From Anaerobacillus sp. (GTDB lineage: Bacteria; Bacillota; Bacilli; Bacillales; Anaerobacillaceae), in contig SKSA01000080.1 of assembly GCA_007118195.1 (NCBI GenBank), forward strand, positions 1 to 22,482: a stretch of DNA of 22,482 bases, given 5' to 3'. How positions within the stretch are numbered: position 1 is the first letter of the stretch; every line of letters begins with the position of its first letter. The notes under the pieces were generated by a model. That model searched no databases, had not been told where the DNA came from, and saw nothing but the letters and a program-made list of their open reading frames with translations. The translations under genes and the position numbers were made by a program. Of the stretch, positions 1 to 8,606 are shown piece after piece.

Positions 1-61
1 TTGCGTGATGTGGCTCATTTTTGGTAATTATGAAATTCACTCAGATATAAAAGAAATTTAA
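1..61 (+). other. Tail of upstream region, product not recognisable
   Basis: In Bacillus the gene before pgpH is phoH, so its 3' end would be expected here. Two frames could be the tail of an upstream gene: one stops at 25-27 and another at 59-61, directly before the pgpH ribosome site. Neither short peptide carries a motif that I recognise as PhoH. No terminator hairpin is visible, so read-through into pgpH is likely. The identity is from synteny only. Confidence 0.3.
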
Positions 62-73
62 GAGGTGAGAAAC

Positions 74-2293
74 TTGGGGAAAAGTGCACCGATTGATCAA
101 CAAAAATGGTGGAAAAGTTTAAAAGACCACCGTTACATAAGGGTTATTTTATTTTTGATTTTAGGAATCATTATGTACTTATCCATGGTAAGTAACATTT
201 ATCCAGAAACATTAAATGTAAATCCTGGATCTTACGCTGAACAAGATATTCGTGCTCCAATTACTATTGAAGATAAAGAGGCAACTTTAAAAAAGAAGAA
301 TATCGCTGAAGGAGCTGTGACGCCTCAGTATACGAATAGTAAAGCTATTGCACAAAAACAAGTAAAAAAAATTAATGATATTTTTAAAATTGTAGCTCAA
401 ATAAATGAAGAAGCTAATGATAAATATAACGAAAAGCTAGATGAGATTCGAAATGAAGAATTTGTAACAGAAGAAGAGCTTGAAGAAAGGTTAAGCGATG
501 TTGAAAAAGTTCCGCTAGAAGAAAAATTAACGAATTTAAAACTAATCATTTCAAATCAAACAAGTGAAGATTTGTCAGATGAAACGTTAACTACTTTACT
601 CGAGGTAGACGAGCATGAGTTGGAAATAGCTAGAGAAACGACAACAAACGTGATCCATAATGTTATGAGTGAAGAAATTAGGATTGATGATGTTGACGAT
701 GTAAAAGATCTGGTTGATACAAAAATTAACATTTCCACGGTCACTCCAAAGTTACACCAGGCAATGGTGGAAATGGGTAGATTTGGTGTTACCGTCAATT
801 ATATTTATGATGATGAAGCAACGGAAATTGCTAGAAAAGCTGCAATTGAAGCAGTTGAACCTGTGATGCTTCGTGAAGGTCAGCTAATTGTAGAACAAGG
901 AGAAATCATTACAACAACTATTTATAGCCAATTAGCTCTTTTAGGATTGTTAGATGATCAGTGGAATATCTTTCCTTTTATCGGTCTGGCTATTCTCGTG
1001 ATCTTACTCGTCTTAATGTTAGCTTATTATTTAAGTGATGCCAAAACGTCAGTACAAAAAAATAATAGTCATTTACTTATGTATGTGTTGATCTTCTTTG
1101 TTTCTGTTATTTTAATGAAGGTCACTAGTTTTACTCATAGTCTGAATTTTCAAGGGATAACGCTAATAGTACCAATTGCTGTAGGCTCAATGCTAATAAC
1201 GATGTTGATTCATCAACGTGTAGCCCTCTTTACTAGTATGGTTTTTTCAATTATCGCTAGTATCATATTTAATGCGGAAACGATGGGGATTGTAAACTAC
1301 ACGCTTGGTATATATGTGTTTTTTAGTTCAGTAGCCGGAGTGTTTTTCTTAGGGAAATCAAATCGAGTGTCACGAATCTTACAAGCAGGTTTGTTTGTAT
1401 CCGTTATTAATATCTTGACGATTGTGGCATTACTAATGTTAAGAAATGTGCAATACGGGTGGTTAGAGGTTGGTTCTCATATCGGTTTTGCATTTCTTTC
1501 AGGGTTTTTAGCAGCAGTTTTAACGCTAGGGTTGCTACCATTCTTTGAGGCCGGTTTTGGTATTCTATCAACGATGAAATTAATTGAACTTTCGAATCCG
1601 AATCATCCTTTATTAAGAAAGATTTTAATTGAGACACCAGGTACGTATCACCATAGTGTCATCGTTGCCAATTTAGCTGAATCTGCTTGTGAGGCCATTG
1701 GGGCAAATGGTTTATTAGCACGTGTCGGCTCGTATTATCATGATCTTGGAAAAACAAAGCGCCCACACTTTTTTATAGAAAACCAAATGAAAATGGAAAA
1801 TCCACATGATAAGTTGTCGCCACAACTAAGCAAAACAATTATTATCTCTCATCCTTATGATGGGGCAGAAATGTTAAAGAACCATAAAATGCCAAAGGAA
1901 ATTATTGATATTGCTGAACAACATCATGGAACGAGTCTATTAAAGTTCTTTTACCATAAAGCAAATCAAGAAGCAGACGAAACCATTCCTGAGGAAGAGT
2001 TCCGTTATCCTGGACCAAAAGCGCAAGGCTCAGAGGCCGCAATTGTTGGAATTTCAGATTGTGTTGAGGCAGCAGTACGTTCGATGGCTAAACCTACACC
2101 TGAAAAAATTGAGGCTTTGGTTAAAAAAATTATTACAGAACGTCTTGAAGATGGTCAGTTTGATGAATGTGATCTAACATTAAAACAACTAAATACAGTT
2201 GCCACGTCTATTTGTGAGACGCTTAAGGGTACGTTTCATTCACGGATCGAATATCCAGAAGACGTGAAAGAGAAAGGAGAAAAACAAGAGTGA
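74..2293 (+). CDS. pgpH: Cyclic-di-AMP phosphodiesterase PgpH (YqfF), 7TM-HD membrane protein
   Basis: This membrane enzyme is expected to hydrolyse the second messenger c-di-AMP to pApA on the cytoplasmic side. Visible architecture: one N-terminal membrane helix (about residues 22-42), a long charged extracellular region to about 300, a block of hydrophobic helices from about 305 to 490, then an HD domain. The HD domain shows a His-His pair at 526-527 and the metal-binding His-Asp pair at 556-557 in a YYHDLGK context, then further histidines (ISHPYDG, EQHHG). Domain order and the length of about 740 residues fit the PgpH family. GTG at 65 is possible, but it lies inside the GAGGTGA ribosome site; TTG at 74 sits 5 bases after that site and is preferred. 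The last four bases overlap ybeY, so the two are translationally coupled. It is first of the visible operon ending with era. Confidence 0.93.
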   Translation: MGKSAPIDQQKWWKSLKDHRYIRVILFLILGIIMYLSMVSNIYPETLNVNPGSYAEQDIRAPITIEDKEATLKKKNIAEGAVTPQYTNSKAIAQKQVKKINDIFKIVAQINEEANDKYNEKLDEIRNEEFVTEEELEERLSDVEKVPLEEKLTNLKLIISNQTSEDLSDETLTTLLEVDEHELEIARETTTNVIHNVMSEEIRIDDVDDVKDLVDTKINISTVTPKLHQAMVEMGRFGVTVNYIYDDEATEIARKAAIEAVEPVMLREGQLIVEQGEIITTTIYSQLALLGLLDDQWNIFPFIGLAILVILLVLMLAYYLSDAKTSVQKNNSHLLMYVLIFFVSVILMKVTSFTHSLNFQGITLIVPIAVGSMLITMLIHQRVALFTSMVFSIIASIIFNAETMGIVNYTLGIYVFFSSVAGVFFLGKSNRVSRILQAGLFVSVINILTIVALLMLRNVQYGWLEVGSHIGFAFLSGFLAAVLTLGLLPFFEAGFGILSTMKLIELSNPNHPLLRKILIETPGTYHHSVIVANLAESACEAIGANGLLARVGSYYHDLGKTKRPHFFIENQMKMENPHDKLSPQLSKTIIISHPYDGAEMLKNHKMPKEIIDIAEQHHGTSLLKFFYHKANQEADETIPEEEFRYPGPKAQGSEAAIVGISDCVEAAVRSMAKPTPEKIEALVKKIITERLEDGQFDECDLTLKQLNTVATSICETLKGTFHSRIEYPEDVKEKGEKQE

Positions 2294-2751
2294 TCATTGA
2301 AATTGATATTCATGATGAAACAGGTGAAGTGACTGACGAACAAATGAAATTAGTTAAAAATCTTATGAACGAAGCAGCAAAAATTGAGAATGTAACTAGT
2401 GGTTCTGAAGTTTCGGTTACTTTTGTAGAGGACGAACAAATTAAAACCATTAATCGAGAGTATCGAAATAAAGATGCTGTAACCGATGTTATTTCTTTTG
2501 CTTTAAATGACGATGATACAGATATGCTTATAGAAGGCGTACCAATTCTTTTAGGCGATATTATCGTTTCTTATCCAAGGACAATACAACAAGCGGAGGA
2601 ATACGGCCACTCAGTTGATCGGGAGTTAGGATTTCTTGTTGTTCATGGTTTTCTTCACCTTCTCGGCTATGATCATATGAACGAAATTGATGAAAAAAAG
2701 ATGTTTAAAAGGCAAGAGGAAATTTTAGAGGCCTATGGACTTCAAAAATAA
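2290..2751 (+). CDS. ybeY: Endoribonuclease YbeY, 16S rRNA 3'-end maturation and ribosome quality control
   Basis: YbeY is a single-domain metal-dependent endoribonuclease that takes part in 16S rRNA maturation and late 30S quality control. The diagnostic zinc motif H-x3-H-x5-H is complete at H119, H123 and H129 (HGFLHLLGYDH), near the C-terminus of the 153-residue protein, which is the usual family length. Translation starts at GTG inside the stop of pgpH (GTGA, 4-base overlap), and the AAAGGAG ribosome site lies inside pgpH. The 3' end overlaps dgkA by 17 bases. Association with era downstream is functionally coherent, since Era also acts in 30S assembly. The family assignment is firm; which rRNA step depends on it in this organism is inference. 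Confidence 0.95.
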   Translation: MIIEIDIHDETGEVTDEQMKLVKNLMNEAAKIENVTSGSEVSVTFVEDEQIKTINREYRNKDAVTDVISFALNDDDTDMLIEGVPILLGDIIVSYPRTIQQAEEYGHSVDRELGFLVVHGFLHLLGYDHMNEIDEKKMFKRQEEILEAYGLQK

Positions 2752-3160
2752 TTATGATAAAGGTTGGAAGAGGTTTATTTGGAGCTTTCGTTACGCATCT
2801 TCAGGGTTAAAGCAGGCATTTGTTCATGAACAAAACTTGAAGTTTCACCTTTTGATTGCATTCCTAGTGATCACTTTATCGTTTGTTTTAAAAATTCCTT
2901 TATATGAAAAATTAATTTTATTACTTGTTATTGGAGTTGTGATCGCATTAGAAGTGGTTAATACAGCTATTGAGAGGGTCGTAGATCTTGTAACAAAGGA
3001 ATATCATCCGATGGCTAGGGTCGCAAAGGATGTCTCCGCAGGGGCAGTTTTGATTTTTAGTATTTTTGCTGTCGTTATCGGCTTATTAATCTTTTATGAG
3101 CCAGTGGTTAGTTGGCTAGTTGGAATGGAAATCGTCCCAACAACGAAGGAAGAGACTTAA
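2735..3160 (+). CDS. dgkA: Undecaprenol / diacylglycerol kinase family membrane protein DgkA
   Basis: Small integral membrane kinase of the DgkA family. In Gram-positive bacteria this member phosphorylates undecaprenol, recycling the lipid carrier for peptidoglycan and teichoic acid synthesis. The 141-residue protein has an amphipathic N-terminus, two closely spaced hydrophobic segments (about 37-72) and a third near 103-122. The catalytic signature is EVVNTAIERVVDL at about residues 71-83, followed by the conserved AKDVSAGAV. The ATG lies inside ybeY (17-base overlap) with an AGAGG just upstream, indicating coupling. Homology to B. subtilis undecaprenol kinase argues for that substrate over diacylglycerol, but sequence alone does not prove it. 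Confidence 0.9.
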   Translation: MDFKNNYDKGWKRFIWSFRYASSGLKQAFVHEQNLKFHLLIAFLVITLSFVLKIPLYEKLILLLVIGVVIALEVVNTAIERVVDLVTKEYHPMARVAKDVSAGAVLIFSIFAVVIGLLIFYEPVVSWLVGMEIVPTTKEET

Positions 3161-3220
3161 ACCTTAAACATACTCTGTTAGCTAAATAGTTATAATAAAT
3201 AATGAGAGGGGACACTTCTC

Positions 3221-3970
3221 ATGTGGTGGAAATCGTTTCAAAAAAATATTATTGTTGGTTTTATTACGTTATTACCTGCAATTGTTACACTTTATGTGGT
3301 ACAACTTTTGTTCTCAGTGATTGATCGCTTTTTAGGGCAATTTTTAACAGACGTTTTAAAAGCTTTAAGAATTTTGAAGATTGATGAGGGAAGTATTTAT
3401 TTTTTAGGCGTGTATACACCTTTCTCAGAACGAATTTTAGGTATTGGCTTTATTTTAACGATCGTGATTATTGCTGTCATTGGTTCGATGAGGAGAAAGG
3501 GTAAGAACCAATATCTATTTGACAATGTAGATCATTTTTTTCGGAAGATTCCTCTAGCTAATTATATATACTCATCGGTAGAGCAAATGATCAATGCCTT
3601 TACTCAAGAACGTTCTTCGTTTAAAAAAGTTGTTATGATTGAATACCCTCGCAAAGGTGTCTATACGCTCGGCTTTTTAACGGGGGAATCGAAGGGGGAA
3701 GTACAAAGAAGAACGCAAAAAGATTGTATTAACGTCTTTTTACCAACAACTCCTAACCCTACATCTGGTTGGCTTGTACTTGTGCCCCAAGAAGATGTTA
3801 CTGAGTTAAATATGACCGTCGAACAAGGCTTGAAATTTATCATATCTGGTGGTGTCGTTGTGCCGCCTGATAAAGCGGCTTTGCTAATAGACGAGTGTGG
3901 AAAAATAGTCGAAAAAAACATTTCAAGTAATGAAATGGTTATAAATGTTAATAGACGAAAGGACGATTAA
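3221..3970 (+). CDS. DUF502-family membrane protein
   Basis: The 249-residue protein has two clear membrane helices near the N-terminus (about 9-33 and 71-87) and a soluble remainder rich in conserved glycine and proline (FLPTTPNPTSGWLVLVP, SGGVVVPP). That pattern belongs to the DUF502 family, which also contains the plant COV / LIKE-COV proteins; no bacterial biochemical role is established to my knowledge. The start is ATG at 3221, preceded by GAGAGGGG. A 60-base gap separates it from dgkA, while cdd begins only 3 bases after its stop, so it is probably co-transcribed with cdd and era. In B. subtilis cdd follows dgkA directly, so this gene is an addition relative to that species. Function unknown; the family call is fairly confident. 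Confidence 0.8.
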   Translation: MWWKSFQKNIIVGFITLLPAIVTLYVVQLLFSVIDRFLGQFLTDVLKALRILKIDEGSIYFLGVYTPFSERILGIGFILTIVIIAVIGSMRRKGKNQYLFDNVDHFFRKIPLANYIYSSVEQMINAFTQERSSFKKVVMIEYPRKGVYTLGFLTGESKGEVQRRTQKDCINVFLPTTPNPTSGWLVLVPQEDVTELNMTVEQGLKFIISGGVVVPPDKAALLIDECGKIVEKNISSNEMVINVNRRKDD

Positions 3971-5273
<1,303 letters not shown>

Positions 5274-5291
5274 TCTTGTTAAAAAATGGGA

Positions 5292-5321
5292 AACGACGGT
5301 CATTTATGAGCGTTGTTTTTT
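5292..5321 (+). terminator. Rho-independent terminator after era
   Basis: An 11-bp stem with one mismatch and one G-U pair (arms 5292-5302 and 5307-5317, loop 5303-5306) runs directly into a T tract at 5316-5321. It lies 18 bases after the era stop and ends the pgpH-era operon. Confidence 0.85.
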
Positions 5322-5492
5322 ATTTGTAAATTCTTTAAAATATACTTAAAAATAATTAGTAATATTTCCTTAACATGTTTTTTGCAAATGAGGTCATTCT
5401 AATAGTTATAGCGAGGTCTAGGATAGCTTTTTAATAAAACAAATGGTTAAACACGTAAATCAAGTTTCTCGAATAGAAAGGTGGATTCTCTT

Positions 5493-5636
5493 ATGTTAGA
5501 TTTTTCCTGGAAGGTATTTTCGATGACAGGTAGCGTCGACACGTACTTAATTTTGAAGGAAATTGAAAGAGACACTGTTAACGCAGGAGAGGAGTTTAGA
5601 GAGAAGCTAGATGAAGTAGACACTCCTACAAGTTGA
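5493..5636 (+). CDS. yqzL: YqzL-like small protein
   Basis: A 47-codon gene between era and recO, the exact position of yqzL in B. subtilis. It begins MLDFSWKVFSMTGSVDTYL, the N-terminal pattern I associate with YqzL, and continues with an acidic, lysine- and glutamate-rich tail. ATG at 5493 has a good AAAGGTGG site at about 5478-5485. The stop lies 38 bases before the recO start, so the two are probably one transcript. Function is unknown. Prediction is supported by position, ribosome site and N-terminal similarity, even though the gene is very short. Confidence 0.8.
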   Translation: MLDFSWKVFSMTGSVDTYLILKEIERDTVNAGEEFREKLDEVDTPTS

Positions 5637-5674
5637 TCTTGTTTGCCATTAATTACAATGGCGCGGTGATAAAG

Positions 5675-6424
5675 ATGCTACAAAAGGTAGAGGGAATCGT
5701 CATTCGTACAACCGATTACGGAGAAGCGAATAAAATTTTAACATTGTATACACGGGAGTTAGGTAAAATTGGTGTGATGGCTCGTGGGGCAAAACGTCCT
5801 AAGAGCCGTCTTTCTTCTATTTCTCAATTATTTACTCATGGCCAATACGTTTATCAAAAAACGACTGGTCTCGGTGTATTGAATCAAGGGGAAATGATCA
5901 GTTCATTTAGAGATTTAAGAGCAGATATATTTTTAACAGCATATTCGGCTTATATTGTAGAATTATTAGATAAATTAACGGATCAATATGAAAGAAACCC
6001 ATATTTGTTTGAACTACTTTTTCAAACATTTCACTACATTGATGAAGGTTTTGATTATGAAATTTTAACAAGGATTTTTGAAATCAAAATGTTGAGAGTG
6101 GCAGGAGTTGGTCTTTATGTTGATGGGTGTACCCATTGTGGAGCGAAGGAAGGAGAGTTTTCGTTTTCAATAAAAGAAGGCGGTTTTCTTTGCCATCGCT
6201 GTCTACATGTTGATAATAAAACATTAAAAATTCATGCTGCCACGGCTAAACTACTTCGACTATTTTATTATTTTGAGTTAAACCGTTTAGGATCAATATC
6301 CGTTAAACAAGAAACAAAAGATCAGTTAAAACAAATTTTAGAGGCCTATTATGAAGAATATTCCGGTTTACATTTAAAAAGTAAACGTTTTTTAAATCAA
6401 TTACATAAGATGAATATCGATTAA
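5675..6424 (+). CDS. recO: DNA repair protein RecO
   Basis: Recombination mediator that with RecR loads RecA on SSB-coated single strands. From ATG 5675 the protein has 249 residues and starts MLQKVEGIVIRTTDYGE, matching the OB-fold N-terminus of Bacillus RecO. An in-frame TTG at 5633 lies within the yqzL stop region and would add an unmatched 14-residue leader, so it is not favoured. The zinc site is complete as C152-x2-C155 and C173-x2-C176. The ribosome site is modest (GGTGAT at 5665-5670). A strong terminator follows at once, so recO ends this transcript. In B. subtilis glyQ-glyS come next; they are absent here. Confidence 0.94.
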   Translation: MLQKVEGIVIRTTDYGEANKILTLYTRELGKIGVMARGAKRPKSRLSSISQLFTHGQYVYQKTTGLGVLNQGEMISSFRDLRADIFLTAYSAYIVELLDKLTDQYERNPYLFELLFQTFHYIDEGFDYEILTRIFEIKMLRVAGVGLYVDGCTHCGAKEGEFSFSIKEGGFLCHRCLHVDNKTLKIHAATAKLLRLFYYFELNRLGSISVKQETKDQLKQILEAYYEEYSGLHLKSKRFLNQLHKMNID

Positions 6425-6489
6425 AAGAAGGTAATTCGTTTGAAGATATCGGAACATTAAAGGATATCTTTTCGAATTACCTTCTTTTT
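6423..6489 (+). terminator. Long-stem terminator after recO
   Basis: The stem begins on the recO stop codon. Outer arms 6423-6438 and 6473-6488 pair over 16 bases, inner arms GATATC (6445-6450) and GATATC (6463-6468) extend it, and the right arm ends in a T-rich stretch (6483-6489). It reads as a factor-independent terminator, partly symmetric on the other strand. Confidence 0.85.
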
Positions 6490-6523
6490 CGTTTTGGAAA
6501 TAGAATTTATTGTTCATTTAGTA

Positions 6524-6529
6524 TATAAT
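6524..6529 (+). promoter_or_regulatory. Candidate -10 box upstream of the repeat and ccpN
   Basis: A perfect TATAAT at 6524-6529 is the best -10 element between the recO terminator and ccpN, but no good -35 hexamer stands 16-18 bases before it. If used, the intergenic repeat would be transcribed as a leader of about 200 bases before ccpN. Weak call. Confidence 0.35.
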
Positions 6530-6599
6530 TATCGAAAAGCATAGCACATTTTATATAACTTTAAAAAAAGTATAAGTATTAACTTTTTGAAATGGAAAG

Positions 6600-6727
6600 T
6601 TGTCTAGCTCCAGCGCCTACCCGCTCGAAGTCACTACGTACCTATTCCATCTAGATTAAGAGTGGGCTACATGGAATAAGTTGTCCAGTGCTTGTCGTGG
6701 GTGACCGAGGTGCTTGCGCTTTTCTTA
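6600..6727 (+). repeat. Bacillaceae-type structured intergenic repeat (about 128 bp)
   Basis: The block opens TTGTCTAGCTCCAGCGCCTA and closes with TGCTTGCGCTTTTCTTA. It is markedly more GC-rich than its flanks and resembles a repeat I know from intergenic DNA of many Bacillus, Geobacillus and relatives (the pattern GCTCCAGCGCCT...GGCGCTTGCGCTTTTCTT). Internal pairing is visible: AGCGCCT (6612-6618) with AGGTGCT (6708-6714), and an 8-bp perfect stem TATTCCAT (6643-6650) with ATGGAATA (6671-6678). It encodes no ORF. It lies where glyQS would be expected and ends 5 bases before the ccpN ATG. Copy number elsewhere in the genome cannot be seen in this window. Confidence 0.7.
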
Positions 6728-6731
6728 AGTT

Positions 6732-7376
6732 ATGGAGGCGGTGAGGAAAATAGAACTAAATAATAGGCAAGAACAAATACTTCAAATTGTAAAAGATAAT
6801 GGGCCTATAACTGGGGAGCAGATAGCAGAAAAGCTATCACTCACCAGAGCAACGTTACGTCCAGACTTAGCGATTTTAACAATGGCAGGCTTTTTAGATG
6901 CGCGCCCGAGAGTTGGTTATTTTTATACCGGAAAAAGTGGGAAACAGTTGTTAGCTGAAAAAGTGATGAAACTAACGGTTCAACAATATCAGTCGATCCC
7001 AGTTGTCGTTACAGAATCATCGAGCGTATACGACGCTATTTGTACAATGTTTTTAGAAGATGTAGGAACATTGTTTGTTGTTGATCAATCAACATCACTT
7101 GTAGGCATATTATCGAGGAAGGATTTATTGAGGGCAAGTATCGGAAAACAAGTCCTTGAAACAGTTCCTGTTAATATTATTATGACTAGAATGCCTAATT
7201 TAACAATTTGTTATAAAGATGATTTGATTATTGATGTGGCAAAAAAACTGATTGAAAAGCAAATTGATGCTCTTCCTGTAGTGAAATCAACTGATGGAAC
7301 TAAGTTTGAAGTTACCGGTCGGATCACGAAAACAAACATTACAAAGGCGCTTGTTGACCTTGCTAATGATGAATAA
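6732..7376 (+). CDS. ccpN: CcpN, CBS-domain transcriptional repressor of gluconeogenic genes
   Basis: DNA-binding repressor that in B. subtilis shuts off gapB, pckA and the small RNA gene sr1 in the presence of glucose. Visible: an N-terminal winged helix (about 8-60, with [25 protein letters not shown]) followed by two CBS domains (about 80-140 and 150-210) that would sense nucleotides. The length of 211-214 matches the family. The start is unclear: ATG 6732 has no ribosome site upstream, while GTG 6741 aligns with the start I recall for B. subtilis CcpN but stands only 2 bases after GGAGG. The neighbouring intergenic repeat ends 5 bases before the ATG. yqfL follows 59 bases downstream, and YqfL modulates CcpN in B. 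subtilis. Confidence 0.92.
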   Translation: MEAVRKIELNNRQEQILQIVKDNGPITGEQIAEKLSLTRATLRPDLAILTMAGFLDARPRVGYFYTGKSGKQLLAEKVMKLTVQQYQSIPVVVTESSSVYDAICTMFLEDVGTLFVVDQSTSLVGILSRKDLLRASIGKQVLETVPVNIIMTRMPNLTICYKDDLIIDVAKKLIEKQIDALPVVKSTDGTKFEVTGRITKTNITKALVDLANDE

Positions 7377-7403
7377 CTTTTGTAGTAAAAAAAATATTTG
7401 TTT

Positions 7404-7420
7404 CAAATTTAATAAATTTG
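7404..7420. repeat. 7-bp inverted repeat between ccpN and yqfL
   Basis: CAAATTT (7404-7410) and AAATTTG (7414-7420) form a perfect dyad with a 3-base centre, 16 bases before the yqfL start. It is all A/T apart from the ends, so chance formation is quite possible. It could be an operator or a weak hairpin. Confidence 0.35.
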
Positions 7421-7435
7421 AAAATGGAGGTAGAG

Positions 7436-8251
7436 ATGCAAGTAATAAATAACCACCCCATTGTGTATGTAGTTTCAGATTCTGTAGGAGAAACAGCAGA
7501 GTTAGTTGTAAAAGCTGCTGCAAGTCAATTTAATCATTCAAATATAGATATTAGAAGAATTCCGTATGTTGAAGATGAAGAAACGATCGAAGAAGTTATT
7601 ACATTAGCTAAAGAAGTAAATGCAATAATTGCTTTTACATTAGTAATTCCAGATAAAAAACAGTTTTTAATTGAACAAGCTGAAAAGGCTGGTGTTACTA
7701 CTGTTGATATCATTGGCCCAATGATTGGTAAAATTCAAGACATAACAAATAAACAACCACGTTACGAACCTGGCCTTGTACATAAATTAGATGAGGACTA
7801 TTTTAGAAAAGTTGAAGCGATTGAATTTGCTGTAAAATATGATGATGGTAGAGATCCACGGGGAATTATGAGGGCTGATGTTATTTTAGTGGGAGTATCA
7901 AGAACCTCGAAAACTCCTCTATCACAATATTTAGCACATAAACGTTTAAAAGTAGCTAATGTTCCTTTAGTACCCGAAGTTGAACCACCGGCAGAACTTT
8001 TCTCCGTTTCACCTAAGAAGTGTGTTGGTCTAACTATTAGTCCCGAAAAATTAAATGATATTAGAGCAGAGCGGTTAAAAGCGCTAGGATTAAAAGCAGA
8101 GGCTACTTATGCTAATGTGGAAAGAATAAAAGTAGAACTTGAGTATGCAGAAAAGATTATGACAAAGATTGGCTGTCCTATCATTGATGTATCTAATAAA
8201 GCTGTAGAAGAAACAGCCAACTTAATTTGGAATATGTTTAATGGGAAATAA
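7436..8251 (+). CDS. yqfL: YqfL, PDRP-type bifunctional kinase/phosphorylase and CcpN modulator
   Basis: Member of the DUF299 family (pyruvate,phosphate dikinase regulatory proteins), which phosphorylate and dephosphorylate partner enzymes with ADP and phosphate. In B. subtilis YqfL modulates CcpN, and that gene lies immediately upstream here. ATG 7436 is chosen because GGAGG (7426-7430) stands 5 bases before it; TTG 7418 and ATG 7424 are upstream in frame but lie before or within that site. The 271-residue protein starts with the family's [16 protein letters not shown] block and carries the P-loop-like GVSRTSKT at residues 153-160. Whether a PPDK or PEP synthase target exists in this organism is not visible here. 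Confidence 0.9.
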   Translation: MQVINNHPIVYVVSDSVGETAELVVKAAASQFNHSNIDIRRIPYVEDEETIEEVITLAKEVNAIIAFTLVIPDKKQFLIEQAEKAGVTTVDIIGPMIGKIQDITNKQPRYEPGLVHKLDEDYFRKVEAIEFAVKYDDGRDPRGIMRADVILVGVSRTSKTPLSQYLAHKRLKVANVPLVPEVEPPAELFSVSPKKCVGLTISPEKLNDIRAERLKALGLKAEATYANVERIKVELEYAEKIMTKIGCPIIDVSNKAVEETANLIWNMFNGK

Positions 8252-8329
8252 GAAAAGTGGATTCGTCAGCTAGTATCTCGTATTGGCGACAGGTTTAGTA
8301 TGATAAAATTCATTGGAAATTTATCTCTT

Positions 8330-8361
8330 AAAAAATACAGAGGCTATCCTCTGTATTTTTT
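8330..8361 (+). terminator. Terminator after yqfL
   Basis: A perfect 14-bp stem (8330-8343 with 8348-8361, loop CTAT) carries an A run on its left and a T run on its right arm. It closes the ccpN-yqfL transcript 78 bases after the stop, and by symmetry could act on the other strand as well. Confidence 0.88.
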
Positions 8362-8362
8362 G

Positions 8363-8392
8363 TTGGCTAGAATTTGAAAAATAGCTTATAAT
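8363..8392 (+). promoter_or_regulatory. Candidate sigma-A promoter for yqxD-dnaG-sigA
   Basis: TTGGCT (8363-8368), an 18-base spacer and a perfect TATAAT (8387-8392) lie immediately after the yqfL terminator and face the macromolecular synthesis operon. This fits the known habit of this operon of starting upstream of yqxD. The leader to the yqxD ATG would be about 207 bases. Confidence 0.5.
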
Positions 8393-8606
8393 GAAATATT
8401 GTGATCAAAAATTATGCATAATCTTGAACTAGAACAAATAAATTAAAAAAGTCAAGACTTATTCTATAGTTTTTGGTAATGATAGTAAATGAAGTATTTA
8501 TAGAAAAAAAACTGTTAAAATGTTAGCACATTAGAAAAAGGTGGTAATTTACTGCTTAAAAGTTAAATAAAGAAGGATTCCTATAGGAGATGTAGAATAA
8601 TCAATT
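8393..8606 (+). other. AT-rich leader region before yqxD, no gene seen
   Basis: The gene-free interval between yqfL and yqxD (8252-8606) holds the terminator and promoter listed separately. The remaining leader contains a second weak promoter-like pair, TTGGTA (8473-8478) and TATTTA (8495-8500) with a 16-base spacer. There is no ORF with a ribosome site and no strong hairpin. Confidence 0.4.

Noticed and set aside
1407..1637. Minus-strand ORF inside pgpH (and similar antisense frames in cdd, era, sigA, cshB)
   Set aside because: These are mirror frames of strongly conserved genes, with no ribosome sites or recognisable domains.
5382..5412. TTGCAA / TATAGC pair as promoter of yqzL-recO
   Set aside because: The spacer is 19 bases and the -10 match is poor; a promoter is needed here but cannot be placed with confidence.
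8300..8377. 25-codon ORF (ATG 8300) running through the yqfL terminator
   Set aside because: No ribosome site, it spans the terminator hairpin, and the peptide shows no recognisable feature.
8374..8392. TTGAAA followed by TATAAT before yqxD as a promoter pair
   Set aside because: The spacer is only 7 bases; TTGGCT at 8363 with 18 bases is the workable -35.
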